Shown piece after piece: positions 1 through 12,900 of a stretch of 64,000 bases of DNA. The translations under genes and the position numbers were made by a program. How positions within the stretch are numbered: the stretch's first letter is position 1; each line of letters opens with the position of its first letter. The DNA lies in the NCBI GenBank assembly GCA_963989385.1, contig OZ022512.1:31631574-31695573 (forward strand), read 5' to 3'. Source of the DNA: Ctena decussata. Its lineage: Eukaryota; Mollusca; Bivalvia; Lucinida; Lucinidae. The notes beneath the pieces were generated by a model, which saw only the letters and a list, made by a program, of their open reading frames with translations, was not told where the DNA came from and did no database searches.

Positions 1-883
1 GATTTATTGAAGAAAATGAATTTCATTTTCCCGATGTTCATGGAAGTCTGAACACAATAGGTCATGTGAAAAGTAATTTTGCATGGGATCCTTTCTCTTC
101 ATACTTCTATGAACTTCGGAAAAACAAAATTCATTTCTTATAATTAAATTTAATTTTGAAATTATTTTGAGCAACATTTGTAAAATATATGGCGAAAAGC
201 TGTCACTAACCAACAGGTAGGCCACTTACTTGAAGTGGCCATTGCCATGACGTGACGTCCAATAGAACCGTACAACGGCTAATTGGCGCCTTTTGTTTAC
301 ATGTGATGTTGTGTACCAACGACGTCTCGTAACCAAGTGTTGTTCATGGAAGTGTGAACACTGTGATTCCGAAATAGGTTCATCTAAGGAAAATCAAAGG
401 GAATGTAATTATTTGGTTATAAGATGGCAGTTTTTTTTCCTTTCCAAAACAATCTCAAGGATCTAGATGCATCTTACAAGATGGATCTAGATTTTTGGGA
501 TTATTTTTGAAGAGAAGAAATTATCTAAAGCCAAGTTATACAAGACTGATTCACATACCATAATCGATCCTTTTAGTGCCCTGTTTGCTAAACTTTTTCA
601 AAATGGAGACAAAAACTTGTAGTAAATTTTCTTTCTTATAAGCACACGAGTCATGTCAACGATTCATTAAAAAAATCAAAAATGTCTGTCACTTCTGTTT
701 GCTTCCCTGGATGATGTATCCTACCAAAATTGGGTCCACTCTGAAAAGAAAAAAAATTGCTCCCAGGGGTGCAAATACTTTCCTTTCAGAGTTGATTACT
801 ATTAAAAGTGGAGGCAAAATGAAAGAGTTGCTTCCCCTGAAAATCTACCCATTCACTTTAAACATGTGTAAAAATAAACTAAC
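1..883 (-). other. HACL1 intron 10 (partial)
   Basis: AT-rich non-coding sequence. It contains a degraded copy of the short hairpin family with arms reading GAGCAAATTCTTTCC-like at about 735-800. No HACL1 exon was recognised here, so the next exon lies outside the window. Confidence 0.6.
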
Positions 884-967
884 CTGCCTTAGAACTGATG
901 TTAAGTCTCCACACAGTCCCACTGCTGGCTTCACATTGTTACCTATTTCTTCTGGGGATATATCTAT
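884..967 (-). CDS. HACL1: HACL1 exon 10 (residues 300-327)
   Basis: 84 nt, phase 0 both ends, encoding [20 protein letters not shown] then [15 protein letters not shown] is conserved in the family. Acceptor TTTTTAG, donor GTTAGT at 878-883. It is separated from exon 9 by a 7.6-kb intron full of tandem repeats. No further exon was recognised in 1-883. Confidence 0.93.
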
Positions 968-3900
968 CTAAAAATATAAACAGCATGTACATTCCAGGGT
1001 TACTGTCAAAATTATGTGAGTGAGTGAGTTAAGGGGCTTTCCTCTAGCATTAACTGAGAATAAAGTATAATGGTATAGCCCACAAAGTGACTGAAAAAGT
1101 CACTTCAATGCTAATTTGGACCTTTAAATATATATTGTGAGATGTTACAGATAATACAGTTTTGCATGTATTTCAACAGAAAAGGCCATTTTCATGGCTA
1201 AAACCGATTTTTTTTAAACTTTATATACTTTAACTGATATGTATTGACTGTCTTATGGTGCAATACCAGATTGTTTGGTTCACTGGTTTTCACTGTATGC
1301 ATGATTTAAGTGGGTGGGTTAATTCCATCCCATTAAAAGTATAGATACAAAAATGCTACTTTTTTTCTATTCCGAGTTCATGCTTCAAAATAGTGGTTGC
1401 AATCGGAAAAGTACATTTCTGGACTTAAAAGATGATGATAATATTGTTCTGAAATTCATGCCAGAATAGAGTTTATATTCGCTTGTAAGATGTACACCAA
1501 TTTCAGTATTTTTTGTTCTCCGACTTTACGAAAAACCCCAACACGTTCACAGTTTTTAATTTTTTTTTTTAAATCTTTTGCTATTATTATGTTGATATAA
1601 TAGTCGTTACAGGCATATGTCAGAATTTATTTTATGATCATTAATATGAGAGTTATCTCCCCACGAAATTTGATTTTGTTTATTTTTCAATATCAGCATG
1701 CATTTGTCATTTCATGAGTACTCCAAACTCCATTTGGAAGTTAATAACACCTTTTGATGCAAATATTTGTTGATTTTTGTAGGCATTGGAGTTATTTTGC
1801 ATGCGACGATATCATATTTTATGTAAGTTTGAAAAAAGGATACCTCGCATCTGGAAAATTAAGTAATTGCCAATGACTTACAAGCAGGGTTTGCTTAGTT
1901 TTTGCTTAGTGCCGGCGGAAAAATAAAACAAGTAGCCCAAAGGGCAACAATTGCTCACCTGAGAAACACTGTAAACCTATAGGGATATTTAAGATGCTCA
2001 AGGGCAGCTAACTCCACAGTCAGTGGTCCAATCAGGCTGAAAATTAAACTCATCCAAAACATTATGTATGCCCTCATTTAATATATGCAAGTTTAAAAAG
2101 TATCCGATCAAGAGCACAATAGACAGAGCTGTCAAGGGCAGCTAACTTCGTAGTGGTTGGCCTGATCTGGCCAAAATTTGAACTTGTTTAAGATATTATG
2201 CATTTCCTCATTACCTGCAAGTTTGAAAAGGATCGGATCAGTAGAAACCAAGAAAAAGTGGCGACATTGATTTTTTGGATGCTCAGGGCAGGTACACCAT
2301 AGTCAGTGGTGGGATCTAGCCGAAATGCTAACTAATCCAAGCTTTTATGAATATCGTCATTACCTGCAAGTATGAAGAGGATCCGATGAAAAATGAAAAT
2401 GTCATGACGTTGTTTTCTCCATTATAACACTATGGGATTTTTTTCAAACGCTCAAGGGCAGCTAACTCCGTAGTCTGTGCTCTTATGTATGTCATCATTA
2501 CCTGCAAGTATGATAAGGATCTAATCAAAAACCTTGATTGCAGCACCCTGAAAGTCAAACTTGCTCGAGATATTGACATGCCCTACATTTGTGTGAATTT
2601 ATTTTAAAATCTGTTAAGAAATGTAGGTGCTAGAGCCATGACAAAGTTTTTCTAAAAATAGCCACAGTGACCTTGACCTTGGGCACAGCATCCTGAAAGT
2701 CGAACTTGCTTGAGATATTGTCATGCCCTACATTTGTGTGAATTTATTTTAAAATCCATTGAGAAATGTAGGTGCTAGAGCGCTGACAAAGTTTTTCTAA
2801 AAATAGCCACAGTGACCTTGACCTTGGGCCCAGCACCCTAGAAGTCAAACTTGTTTGGGATATTGTCATGCCCTACATTTGTGTGAAGTTGATTTAAAAT
2901 CCGTTGAGAAATGTAGGCGCTAGAGCGATGACCAAGTTTTTCTAAAAATAGCCACAGTGACCTTGACCTTGGGTGCAGCACCCTGAAAGTCAAACTTGCT
3001 CAAGATATTGTCATGCCCTACATTTGTGTGAAGTTATTTTAAAATCTGCTGAGAAATGTAGGTGCTAGAGCGCTGACAAAGTTTTTCTAAAAATAACCAC
3101 AGCGACCTTGACCTTGGGGACAGCATCCTGAAAGTCGAACTTGCTCGAGATGTTGTCATGCCCTACATTTGTGTGAATTTATTTTAAAATCTGCTGAGAA
3201 ATGTAGGTGCTAGAGCGCTGACAAAGTTTTTCTAAAAATAGCCACAGTGACCTTGACCTTGGGCGCAGCATCCTGAATGTCGAACTTGCTTGAGATATTG
3301 TCATGCCCTACATTTGTGTGAAGTTATTTTAAAATCCATGGAGAAATGTAGGTGCTAGAGCGCTGACAAAGTTTTTCTAAAAATAGCCACAGTGACCTTG
3401 ACCTTGGGCTCAGCACCCTGAAAGTCAAATTTGTTCCAGATATTGTCATGCCCTACATTTGTGTGAATTTGATTTAAAATCGGTTGAGAAATGTAGGCGC
3501 TAGAGTGATGACAAAGTTTTACTAAAAATAGCCACAGTGACCTTGACCTTGGGTGCAGCACCCTGAAAGTCAAACTTGCTCGAGATATTGTCATGCCCTA
3601 CATTTGTACGAATTTATTTTAAAATCCATGGAGAAATGTAGGTGCTAGAGCGATGGCAAAGATTTTCTACAAATAGCCACAGTGACCTTGACCTTGGGCG
3701 CAGCACCCTGAAAGTCAAACTTGCTCGAGATATTGTCATGCCCTACATTTGTGTGAAGTTATTTTAAAATCTGCTGAGAAATGTAGGTGCTAGAGCGCTG
3801 ACAAAGTTTTTCTAAAAATAGCCACAGTGACCTTGACCTTGGGCGCAGCATCCTGAAAGTCAAACTTGCTCGAGATGTTGTCATGCCCTACATTTGTGTG

Positions 3901-6900
3901 AAGTTATTTTAAAATCTGTTGAGAAATGTAGGCAATAGAGCGATGACAAAGTTTTTCTAAAAATATGTGATGACGTTGTTTTCTCCATTATAACACTATG
4001 GGATTTTTTTCAAACGCTCAAGGGCACCTAACTCAGTAGTCTGTGCTCGAATCCGGCCAAATTTCGAACTCATCCAAGCTCTTATGTATGTCATCATTAC
4101 CTGCAAGTATGATAAGAATCTAAGCAAAAACAGTTGAGAAAACGTGATGACGCCATTTTCCCCATTATAACCCTATGGGATTTTTTTCAAACGCTCAAGG
4201 GCAGCTAACTCCGTAGTCTGTGCTCGAATCCGGCCAAATTTCAAACTCTTCCAAGCTCTTGTGTATGTCATCATTACCTGCAAGTATGAGAAGGATCTAA
4301 TCAAAAACAGTCGAGAAAACGTGATGACGCCGTGTTCCCCATTATAACCCTATGGGGGCTATCTGTTGCCATGGAAACCAGAGTTCTGAGCTGATCAGCA
4401 CCAAAACCTAATGCAACCTTTCCTTCACCCAAATGATGCTTCAGATAAAATTTGATTGCGATCGGCCCACTGGTCTCTGAGATATTTATGTTTGAAAGTG
4501 TTGACGCACCCACCCACGCTGCCACCCACGGACGGACGGACGACGGCTCGACTCCCATCCTATAAGCTCACCTCTGAGCCTTTGGCTCAGTTGAGCTAAA
4601 AATACGGGTCTGCTTATTTTCCATACTGATCATGTGTATAAAGTTTCAAGTTCCTAGCTCTTATTGTTCTTGACTATATGTAAGGGTACCTTTGTACCAT
4701 AGGCCTCAATACACTAAGTCGAAAAAGGGGAATAACTTGATAAAAAATTCACAAATTTTTTTCAAAAGTTAATCAGGTCATCTACACCACAGGCAGTATC
4801 TTCTTGCAAAAAATCATGCTCCTAGCTTCAGGGGTTCTTGAGATATTTTGTTCACAAGGTTCCATAGGCTTACAATGCACTAAGTCGAAAAAGGGGTATA
4901 ACTCGGTCAAAAATTCACCAATTTGTTTCAAAAGTTAATCAGGTCATCTACACCTGGGCATTCTCATCTCGCAAAGCCTCATGATCCTAGCATCAGGGGT
5001 TCTTGAGATATTTTGTTCACAAGGTTCCACAGGCTAAGTCGAAAAAGGGGCATAACTCTGGAAATACATTGCCGGCGGAAAAATAAAAAAATACGGGTCT
5101 GCTTATTTTCCATACTGATCATGTGTATAAAGTTTCAAGTTCCTAGCTCTTATTGTTCTTGACTATATGTACGGGTACCTTTGTACCATAGGCCTCAATA
5201 CACTAAGTTGAAAAAGGGGAATAACTCGATAAAAAATTCACAAATTTTTTTCAAAAGTTAATCAGGTCATCTACACCACAGGCAGTATCTTCTTGCAAAA
5301 AATCATGCTCCTAACTTCAGGGGTTCTTGAGATATTTTGTTCACAAGGTTCCATAGGCTTACAATGCACTAAGTCAAAAAAGGGGCATAACTCGGTCAAA
5401 AATTCACGAATTTGTTTCAAAAGTTAATCAGGTCATCTACACCTTGGGCATTCTCATCTCGCAAAGCCTCATGATCCTAGCATCAGGGGTTCTTGAGATA
5501 TTTTGTTCACAAGGTTCCACAGGCTAAGTCGAAAAAGGGGCATAACTCTGGAAATACATTGCCGGCGGAAAAATAAAAAAATACGGGTCTGCTTATTTTC
5601 CATACTGATCATGTGTATAAAGTTTCAAGTTCCTAGCTCTTATTGTTCTTGACTATATGTAAGGGTACCTTTGTACCATAGGCCTCAATACACTAAGTCG
5701 AAAAAGGGGAATAACTTGATAAAAAATTCACAAATTTTTTTCAAAAGTTAATCAGGTCATCTACACCACAGGCAGTATCTTCTTGCAAAATATCATGCTC
5801 CTAGCTTCAGGGGTTCTTGAGATATTTTGTTCACAAGGTTCCATAGGCTTACAATGCACTAAGTCGAAAAAGGGGTATAACTCGGTCAAAAATTCACCAA
5901 TTTGTTTCAAAAGTTAATCAGGTCATCTACACCTTGGGCATTCTTATCTTGCAAAGCCTCATGATCCTAGCATCAGGGGTTCTTGAGATATTTTGTTCAC
6001 AAGGTTCCACAGGCTAAGTCGAAAAAGGGGCATAACTCTGGAAATACATTGCCGGCGGAAAAATAAAAAAATACGGGTCTGCTTATTTTCCATACTGATC
6101 ATGTGTATAAAGTTTCAAGTTCCTAGCTCTTATTGTTCTTGACTATATGTAAGGGTACCTTTGTGCCATAGGCCTCAATACACTAAGTTGAAAAAGGGGA
6201 ATAACTTGATAAAAAATTCACAAATTTTTTTCAAAAGTTAATCAGGTCATCTACACCACAGGCAGTATCTTTCTGCAAAAAATCATGCTCCTAGCTTCAG
6301 GGGTTCTTGAGATATTTTGTTCACAAGGTTCCATAGGCTTACAATGCACTAAGTCGAAAAAGGGGCATAACTCGATCAAAAATTCACGAATTTGTTTCAA
6401 CAGTTAATCAGGTCATCTACACCTTGGGCATTCTCATCTTGCAAAGCCTCATGATCCTAGCATCTGGGGTTCTTGAGATATTTTGTTCACAAGGTTCCAC
6501 AGGCTAAGTCCAAAAAGGGGCATAACTCTGGAAATACATTGCCGGCGGAAAAATAAAAAAATACAGGTCTGCTTATTTTCCATACTGATCATGTGTATAA
6601 AGTTTCAAGTTCCTAGCTCTTATTGTTCTTGACTATATGTAAGGGTACCTTTGTACCATAGGCCTCAATACACTAAGTCGAAAAAGGGGAATAACTTGAT
6701 AAAAAATTCACAAATTTTTTTCAAAAGTTAATCAGGTCATCTACACCACAGGCAGTATCTTCCTGCAAAAAATCATGCTCCTAGCTTCAGGGGTTCTTGA
6801 GATATTTTGTTCACAAGGTTCCATAGGCTTACAATGCACTAAGTCGAAAAAGGGGTATAACTCAGTCCAAAATTCACGAATTTGTTTCAAAAGTTAATCA

Positions 6901-9900
6901 GGTCATCTACACCTTGGGCATTCTCATCTCGCAAAGCCTCATGATCCTAGCATCAGGGGTTCTTGAGATATTTTGTTCACAAGGTTCCACAGGCTAAGTC
7001 GAAAAAGGGGCATAACTCTGGAAATACATTGCCGGCGGAAAAATAAAAAAATACGGGTCTGCTTATTTTCCATACTGATCATGTGTATAAAGTTTCAAGT
7101 TCCTAGCTCTTATTGTTCTTGACTATATGTAAGGGTACCTTTGTACCATAGGCCTCAATACACTAAGTCGAAAAAGGGGAATAACTTGATAAAAAATTCA
7201 CAAATTTTTTTCAAAAGTTAATCAGGTCATCTACACCACAGGCAGTATCTTCTTGCAAAATATCATGCTCCTAGCTTCAGGGGTTCTTGAGATATTTTGT
7301 TCACAAGGTTCCATAGGCTTACAATGCACTAAGTCGAAAAAGGGGTATAACTCGGTCAAAAATTCACCAATTTGTTTCAAAAGTTAATCAGGTCATCTAC
7401 ACCTTGGGCATTCTTATCTTGCAAAGCCTCATGATCCTAGCATCAGGGGTTCTTGAGATATTTTGTTCACAAGGTTCCACAGGCTAAGTCGAAAAAGGGG
7501 CATAACTCTGGAAATACATTGCCGGCGGAAAAATAAAAAAATACGGGTCTGCTTATTTTCCATACTGATCATGTGTATAAAGTTTCAAGTTCCTAGCTCT
7601 TATTGTTCTTGACTATATGTAAGGGTACCTTTGTACCATAGGCCTCAATGCACTAAGTCGAAAAAGGGGAATAACTCGATCAAAAGTTCAAGAATTTTTT
7701 TCAAAAGTTAATCAGGTCATCTACACCACAGGCAGTATCTTTCTGCAAAAAATCATGCTCCTAGCTTCAGGGGTTCTTGAGATATTTTGTTCACAAGGTT
7801 CCATAGGCTTACAATGCACTAAGTCGAAAAAGGGGCATAACTCTTGAAATATGTGACCCGCGGAAAAAAGAAAAAACAAGTGTTGGCTTATTTTTCATAC
7901 TGATCATGTGTATAAAGTTTCAAGCTCCTAGCTCTTACGGTTCTTGAGTTATAGATAGAGGACAGTCGGACAGACAGACAGACGGACAGACGGACAGGCC
8001 CAAACCAATATGCCCCCACAATTTCTCCGAAATTGGGGGCATAAAAATCGGTTTTAGCCATGAAAATGGCCTTATAGAGACTGCTCCTTTTCTTCAGTGT
8101 AACTTATGCATTTGGAAATGCTGTTCCAATATAGAAAAAAAATTTAAACTATCACATCAACAAGACCTGTAGGCATACAGGATAGCTCGCCTGACAGCAC
8201 CTTGCCCATCACATAAAAAACTTTAATGTAAAACTGTAACATTTTGCTAACGCCATTGCCACCACCAACGCTAATGCCCCTGCCAGGGGTAGTGCAATAG
8301 CCTATCCTGTACATCCGTACAGGGTGAAGAGTACATCCGTACAAGCAAGTTAAAAAGGCTACAGTGATGGTGGTCATGAAATATGTCTGCAACAACGTGT
8401 AAATGTGTTCTGTTTGACATAATTGCTTGTTTAATTGGAAATTGCTTTTTATTTGACATGGACATGCAGCAGATGCCTTAAAACATTAAGTGTACAAACT
8501 ACAACTCCTACAAATCTGGAGGTCAATAAAACATCATAAAGTCCACTTACCTGAATTATTTTAACATCTGCTCGGAACCTAGGTGGTGCTCCAAAATGTA
8601 AGATCCAGTTCAATCTGGCTCCCAGCAGTAATACAACATCAGCTTCTTGAAGAGCTCTGGAAAATAAATGGAAGAATGGAGTCAGTGATGGATTTCTGTT
8701 GATGATGATGATGATGAGTTGCGCCACAACACGACCAAATCAACAAAGTGGCAAGAGCACCCAGCACAGACTTTCATCAGTCGGGGCATTGCCCCAGTGT
8801 GTCCGCATGGAGGCTAGCTTAGACTCTAAGATACCCTCTAAGCGGATAGCAAAGACTCTGATCAGACTGGGCGGATGCCCAGGCTGATCTGAGTCTTTGC
8901 TGGGAGCACATGCCGCTTTGTTAGTTTTGTTGTGCTGCGGCTCCAATGAACCTTAACAATGCCTCAGCCAATTGGTTCGATTGCATCTAAAAAAAGACAT
9001 TTCTACTGAGATCCCAATATAACACTTCAGGTCAAGCAATTTTCATTTTGTAATAGAGGTCAACTCTTAAAGAAAAGAATTTGCTCCCCTAGGAGCAAAT
9101 TCTTTGCTGCAAGAGTAAACTCCATTTTTGAAGGTCTTCATCCTCAAGGGAATCAAACAGGAAATCACAAAAGTTGTCTCCCTTTGAATAAATAGTGGGA
9201 AAACAGGGAAGCGTACCCATAAACCCTAATAAATATCAGAGTAAATTTGTGAAAAAAAAAATCTTTTTGATTAAGGAAATTTTATTTGCAATTGTACTGG
9301 CAACAGTATGCATAGCATACCCTTGTAACCATTGTGATGTTGTTGTGACACCATAATAAGATCATGATGATGTCACCAAACTGATATCATGATAACAGGA
9401 TGATATCACTATGATCTCACCTATGCCCACACAGATATGCTTTACATTCAAACATAGGTATGCATGGCACTGCTAGTGCAAAAGCAACACTGCATATTCA
9501 AAAACAAAAATTTGTTTCATTGAAACTTCATTCTCAAATAATTTAATATCCTAATACTGTATTAACTTAATAAATGCTCCAGCTCTAAAAAGGCTCCCTC
9601 TCTTTTTCCGAAAAAAAGTTATGTACTGACTTGCCAAAACTGCAAAATTCCAGGCAAAATATCCTCAGATATTGTACTTTATATGTGATAGTATATCCCC
9701 TCGTCATAGTGCCTGAGGTATTTCTTGGAACTGTCAGCCTATTTTAGAGTTGACAAATTGCAGCTATCAAATCTTTAGATACTGTTTATTTGAAGTTCTT
9801 TGGTAAGTGCTGAATATATTAATTTTCAGGCTCTAAATAATGTCCCGTTTTTGTAAAATGCAATGCCCTTTTGGGACATTGTCGAACAGGATTAATATGG

Positions 9901-12900
9901 TATGTGTATTTTTTGTGAAAAATAAGAAATAAGTGACAAAATATCATTATCAATATAAATTATACATTTAAAGCTTTGACATAACAGTATATGAACGACG
10001 ACATCAGAAACCAAAAAAAGTGGTTGTGCACCCAGCGCAGACTTAGATCAGCCTGGGCATTGGCCCAGTCTGATCAGAGTCTTCACTGTCTGCATCGTGG
10101 TAGCTGAGACCCTTAGCTATCCTTAAAGTGCTTAGCAAAGAGTCTCATCAGACTTGGTGGATACCAAGGTTGGTCTGAGACTTCGCTGGGCACACAACCA
10201 CTTTGTTTGTTTTATTGTGTCACAGCTCATTTCTTACTTTGATCTAGCTGGAGCTACACACAACTTGTGTTCATCTGGCAGTGTCCCCTTACCCATGGGG
10301 GTGGGGAGAAATGGAAGACCACTTCCCTCTACTAACTTCTTCAATTCTTTTTCACACCCTGAATAGGCAGCCCCTACAAACAAAATGCAGTAACTTGTAG
10401 ATTACTGTAATAATTTTAACTATTGGGTCAGAAAGGTCTGAGCAAACAGTGCAGACCCAGATCAGACTGCTCCTAGGGGAGCAGTATGATCAGGGTCTAC
10501 ACTGTTTCAGTGTTTGCATTCCATCTGCATCTTTTGGATGCATAACTGCAATGTAAAAATCAACCTTTTTCATTTTTGATACAATTACCATGATTATTAT
10601 AGGAGTCCCATTTATTAAAATTTTTATGGTACCAACTATAAAGGGGGGTGCCTATAAGGCCCTTTTTCTGCCCAAGAGCAAAATGTTTTTTTTTTCAGCT
10701 GATGATTAGACTATAGTGTCGGCTATACTGAATCAATAGTGGTTAAGCTCCGTAAGCCCTACTTTTGGAATAATGGGGTTATTAAAGTGGGTTGGGTAAA
10801 TCAGCATGAACCAGGGGTGTCATATCATAAGCTATATTTCTCTTTCAAATTTAATGGCATTCATAAATACCTTCCTTTATAAGTTGAAGTAATGTCTTTG
10901 GTGACATCTTATCTCAAATTCTATCTTTTAAAGAAAAATTTCATGTCTGCAGAATTTCTTTTAGAGACACTGTCATTTTTCATTAATTTTGGTACTTTGA
11001 ATTCAATATATTCTACCATATCTCTAGAACCAATGGATGACTTCTTACCAAACTAAGTTGGAATCACCGTTGGGTAAGTGCAAACTGTTGATTAAATTTT
11101 GATGACCTTGACCTTTGTTTCAAGGTCACAGTAAGACTTATAATGTCAATTTTAAGTCAATTTTTGGCCATTGTCTACACAGTAGCTCCTAAACTGATAT
11201 GAAATCATGACCAAAGTGGCCTAAATCAATAATTATGAGGAGTTAGAGCACTTGTTATTATCAAATGGCCATGACATCAGCTTCAAGGTCAAGGTCAAGG
11301 TTAGACTAGACAGAGTTTAAAGGTAGGTTCCTGGCCTAGCGATAACAATTATGTTCACAAAATAATTTTGTCTTTTTCTGGGTAGTATTGAATTCTCTTA
11401 TTTTTCTGAAACTGTTGCTACTGAGAAAATCGTCAGATGTTGTAGAAAATAGTCGTTTTCCCTTTGGTTTATTTTCTTTTGTTGGAATTCCAGTTCTAAA
11501 AATAAATATGTATATATGTCTACAAGTCCGCAGTTTCTGATGTCATTTGCCAACGGTTAATTTTCTCCTGCCGTGAGCTCTTCCAGAGGTCCTGGCATGT
11601 CGGATGGGTCAAAACTATCCCGAAATGCAATGCAGCATGACGTCAGCTATTTATCTAGTTTTGGCGCGAACTAAAAATAGTGCTAACTGGTGTGCGAAGC
11701 AGAGTTAGGAAATCCCTTGCAAAACGACTTTTCTACGATTTTTTTATTTACACTTTTTAGTGAAACTTATCATTTCCTCTTTATAAGTGCTTTCCAACAA
11801 CTTGGATAAAAAAATCATCAAAATTATGATGCATTCCAAAGTACAGGAACCTACCTTTAACCAAAGATCTGACACAGCTAGTAAGCAGAAATTTAACGAA
11901 TAAGTATGTTTCTATTTGTAAATCAATGCTTAATATGCATATAATGACCTTGACCTTGATCTGAAGGTCACCAATACATTTAGAAGCTCATTATTTTACA
12001 ATAGACTTTTCTATAACCTTTAAGTTTAACCCAATTCTGTTTCATCATGTTTGGCTAATACTAACCTTCAGACCAAGGTCAAGGTCAGTCTGTGCACATT
12101 AAATATTGATTTTCAAATGAAAACACTCAGATGTGGTACATTTCTGTCGACTGATTGATGAAATCTATAATTAAACTCTGTTTAGTCTAGCCATGACCTT
12201 GACCTTGAAGATGATGTCATGGCTATTTAATCATGATGGCATGGTCATTTAATCATAACTAGTGCTCTAACTCCTCATAATGTTTAATTTAGGTCACTTT
12301 GGGGACAATTCCATATCAATTCAGGAGCTACTATGTATACAATGGCCAAAACTTGACTTAAAATTGACATTATAAGTCTTACTGTGACCTTGAAACAAAG
12401 GTCAAGGTCACCAAAATTTAATCAACAGTTTGCACTCTCCCAACAGTGAACCCATGTTAGTTTGGTAAGAAGTCATCCATTGGTTCTAGAGATATGGTAG
12501 AATATATTGAATTCAAAGTACCAAAATTAATGAAAATTGACAGTGTCTCTAAAAGAAATTCTGCAGACATAAGATTTTACTTTAAAAGATGAAATTTGAG
12601 AAAAGATGTCACCAAAGACATTACTTCAACTTATAAAAGAAGGTATTTATGAATGCCATTAAATTTGAAGGAGAAATATAGCTTATAATATGACACCCCT
12701 GGTTCATGCTGATTTACCCCACCCACTTTAATAACCCCATTATTCCAAAAGTAGGGCTTACGGAGCTTAACCACTATTGATTCAGTATAGCGGACACTAT
12801 AGTCTAAGCATCAGCTGAAAATAAAACATTTTGCTCTTGGGCAGAAAAAGGGCCTTACAGGCACCCCCCTTTTAATAAGTCTATCAAGAGCTGTTCAGTG

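Larger units (their letters stand above)
1182..8073. mobile_element. 6.9-kb element with 31-bp terminal inverted repeats and internal satellite
   Basis: The 31 bp at 1182-1212 (aaggccattttcatggc...) are the exact reverse complement of 8043-8073. Between them lie about 700 bp of unique sequence, a 490-bp tandem array, a GGACAGAC microsatellite (about 7965-7998) and a small hairpin around CCCCCACAATTTCTCC at 8010-8042. No transposase frame is seen, so it would be non-autonomous. No clear target duplication was found. The element lies wholly in HACL1 intron 9. Confidence 0.75.
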
